Shown here: one piece after another, positions 6,010 to 6,488 of the stretch
Layout of the letters: each line of letters starts with the position of its first letter
Position numbering within the stretch: position 1 is the stretch's first letter
Origin: Bacillota bacterium
GTDB lineage: Bacteria > Bacillota_A > Clostridia > Lachnospirales > Bianqueaceae
DNA length: 6,488 nucleotides
Assembly: GCA_017420625.1 (NCBI GenBank)
Contig: JAFOIR010000277.1
Coordinates: 1 to 6,488, forward strand
Direction: 5' to 3'
The notes under the pieces: model-generated
What the model saw: the letters and a program-made list of their open reading frames with translations, nothing else
Databases searched by the model: none
Told to the model about the DNA's origin: nothing
Position numbers and translations under genes: made by a program

Positions 6010-6036
6010 GCGAAATCCTATATAATAAGGTATTAT
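6008..6036 (+). promoter_or_regulatory. Promoter of the MFS transporter gene
   Basis: TTGCGA (6008-6013) and TATTAT (6031-6036) are separated by exactly 17 nt, matching the SigA consensus at 4 of 6 and 5 of 6 positions. The start site would be near 6043, giving a leader of about 25 nt that carries the AGAGG ribosome binding site. Confidence 0.6.
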
Positions 6037-6037
6037 A
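6021..6037. repeat. Perfect AT-rich palindrome in the divergent promoter region
   Basis: TATAATA (6021-6027) and TATTATA (6031-6037) are exact inverted copies separated by AGG. The palindrome supplies -10-like hexamers to both strands. It could be a regulator's operator or simply the result of two facing -10 boxes; no T run follows, so it is not a terminator. Confidence 0.7.
6032..6037 (-). promoter_or_regulatory. Probable -10 element of the leftward Nudix-kinase operon
   Basis: The minus strand carries a perfect TATAAT (complement of ATTATA) 47 nt before the first Nudix ATG, giving a predicted start near 6025. No good -35 hexamer stands 16-18 nt upstream; the 17-nt position holds ACCTCT. 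This suggests either an activator-dependent promoter or a different real start site. The hexamer overlaps the -10 of the opposite promoter, so the two would compete. Confidence 0.4.
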
Positions 6038-6067
6038 CTTTTTATCTTACACACAGAGGTAGCTTAG

Positions 6068-6488
6068 ATGAAAATATTCAAAGGCAAATATCTGATGGTG
6101 ATCATATCCATGTGCGGCCTTGCGGCGGCATCCCTTGGTCTGATGGTCAATGTAGCCGGTGTTTTCTTTACCCCGGTCTCTGCGGATCTTGGGATCGGCA
6201 AAGCCAGTGTCAGTCTGACGCTGACGATCTCCAATCTGGCATTTGCAGTCGGCGGTATCCTCTCACCCAAGCTGATTCGTTCCGGCAACTTTAAGAAGAT
6301 GCTGCTGCTTTTCGCCATCATTTTCAGCGGTGCAACGATGTTGTTATCGCTGGCTCCCGGTCTGTGGGCACTGTATCTTCTGAATGCAGTCCGCGGCCTG
6401 GCAGCAGGCATTATCGGCATGGTACTGCTGACCATCGTCATCAACAACTGGTTTTATGAAAGCACCAGTCTTGCAACCAGCATCGCCA
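6068..6488 (+). CDS. MFS transporter, N-terminal part (3'-truncated by window end)
   Basis: The frame is open from the ATG at 6068 to the window end (140 codons). The protein starts MKIFKGKYLMVIISMCGLAA and shows four hydrophobic segments at about 8-34, 48-68, 78-96 and 99-125. The loop between the second and third segments, SPKLIRSGNFKKML (66-79), has the position and the basic residues of the MFS motif A in degenerate form. The stretch NNWFYESTSLATSIA (126-140) resembles the 'nWF..rrglAlGia' segment of the OFA/NarK-like branch of MFS. It is an inner-membrane transporter of unknown substrate, probably a small solute or anion. AGAGG (6055-6059) lies 8 nt before the ATG, and a promoter is visible upstream. 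It is divergent from the Nudix-kinase operon and may be co-regulated with it. Confidence 0.85.
   Translation, partial: MKIFKGKYLMVIISMCGLAAASLGLMVNVAGVFFTPVSADLGIGKASVSLTLTISNLAFAVGGILSPKLIRSGNFKKMLLLFAIIFSGATMLLSLAPGLWALYLLNAVRGLAAGIIGMVLLTIVINNWFYESTSLATSIA

Noticed and set aside
6064..6447. Minus-strand open frame (127 codons) opposite the MFS gene
   Set aside because: It is rich in Ala, Arg, Pro, Met and Thr, as expected from the complement of a hydrophobic membrane protein. The plus strand has a ribosome binding site, a promoter and clear transmembrane segments.
1..6488. Repeated GATCCGG / CGGATC-like words across the minus-strand genes as a possible repeat family
   Set aside because: They occur within codons (mostly Ile, Arg, Asp and Pro contexts), with no regular spacing and no extended conservation around them; they look like codon preference.

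Overview
The window reads as an ordinary chromosomal stretch of a low-to-moderate-GC Gram-positive bacterium (Bacillota). I would guess a clostridial or erysipelotrichial anaerobe. The grounds are strong AGGAGG-type ribosome binding sites, tightly packed and overlapping genes, U-tract intrinsic terminators, and gene families common in that phylum. I cannot name the genus. I saw no rRNA, tRNA, CRISPR array, insertion sequence or phage gene.

Layout. (1) 1-446, plus strand: the 3' part of a DNA O6-alkylguanine repair methyltransferase (Ogt type), cut by the window start. (2) 398-467: two intrinsic terminators, one per strand, that serve the convergent genes on either side; the leftward one lies inside the methyltransferase coding sequence. 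(3) 470-5984, minus strand: seven genes all read leftward. In order of transcription they are a single-domain Nudix hydrolase, a two-domain Nudix hydrolase, a PfkB-family sugar kinase resembling fructoselysine 6-kinase (FrlD), a Cof-type HAD phosphatase, a serine beta-lactamase-fold hydrolase, an EstA/esterase D-like alpha/beta hydrolase and a beta-phosphoglucomutase. The first six are separated by gaps of 32 nt or less, or overlap, and look like one operon. The last has its own near-consensus promoter in a 77-nt gap. (4) 5985-6067: a divergent promoter region with a perfect AT-rich palindrome. (5) 6068-6488, plus strand: the first 140 codons of an MFS transporter, running off the window end.

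How the genes may work together (inference). The six-gene unit joins a carbohydrate kinase, a HAD phosphatase, two Nudix enzymes carrying three Nudix boxes, and two serine hydrolases that lack an obvious signal peptide. That is a plausible cytoplasmic unit for taking apart or repairing a conjugated or damaged sugar or nucleotide: hydrolases cleave esters or amides, Nudix proteins cleave diphosphates, and the kinase and phosphatase set the phosphorylation state of the sugar. Beta-phosphoglucomutase could feed a hexose 1-phosphate into glycolysis, and the divergent transporter could carry the substrate. No single known pathway accounts for the whole set. Every enzyme belongs to a known family, so any novelty lies in the combination, the Nudix fusion and the regulatory architecture, not in a new protein family.
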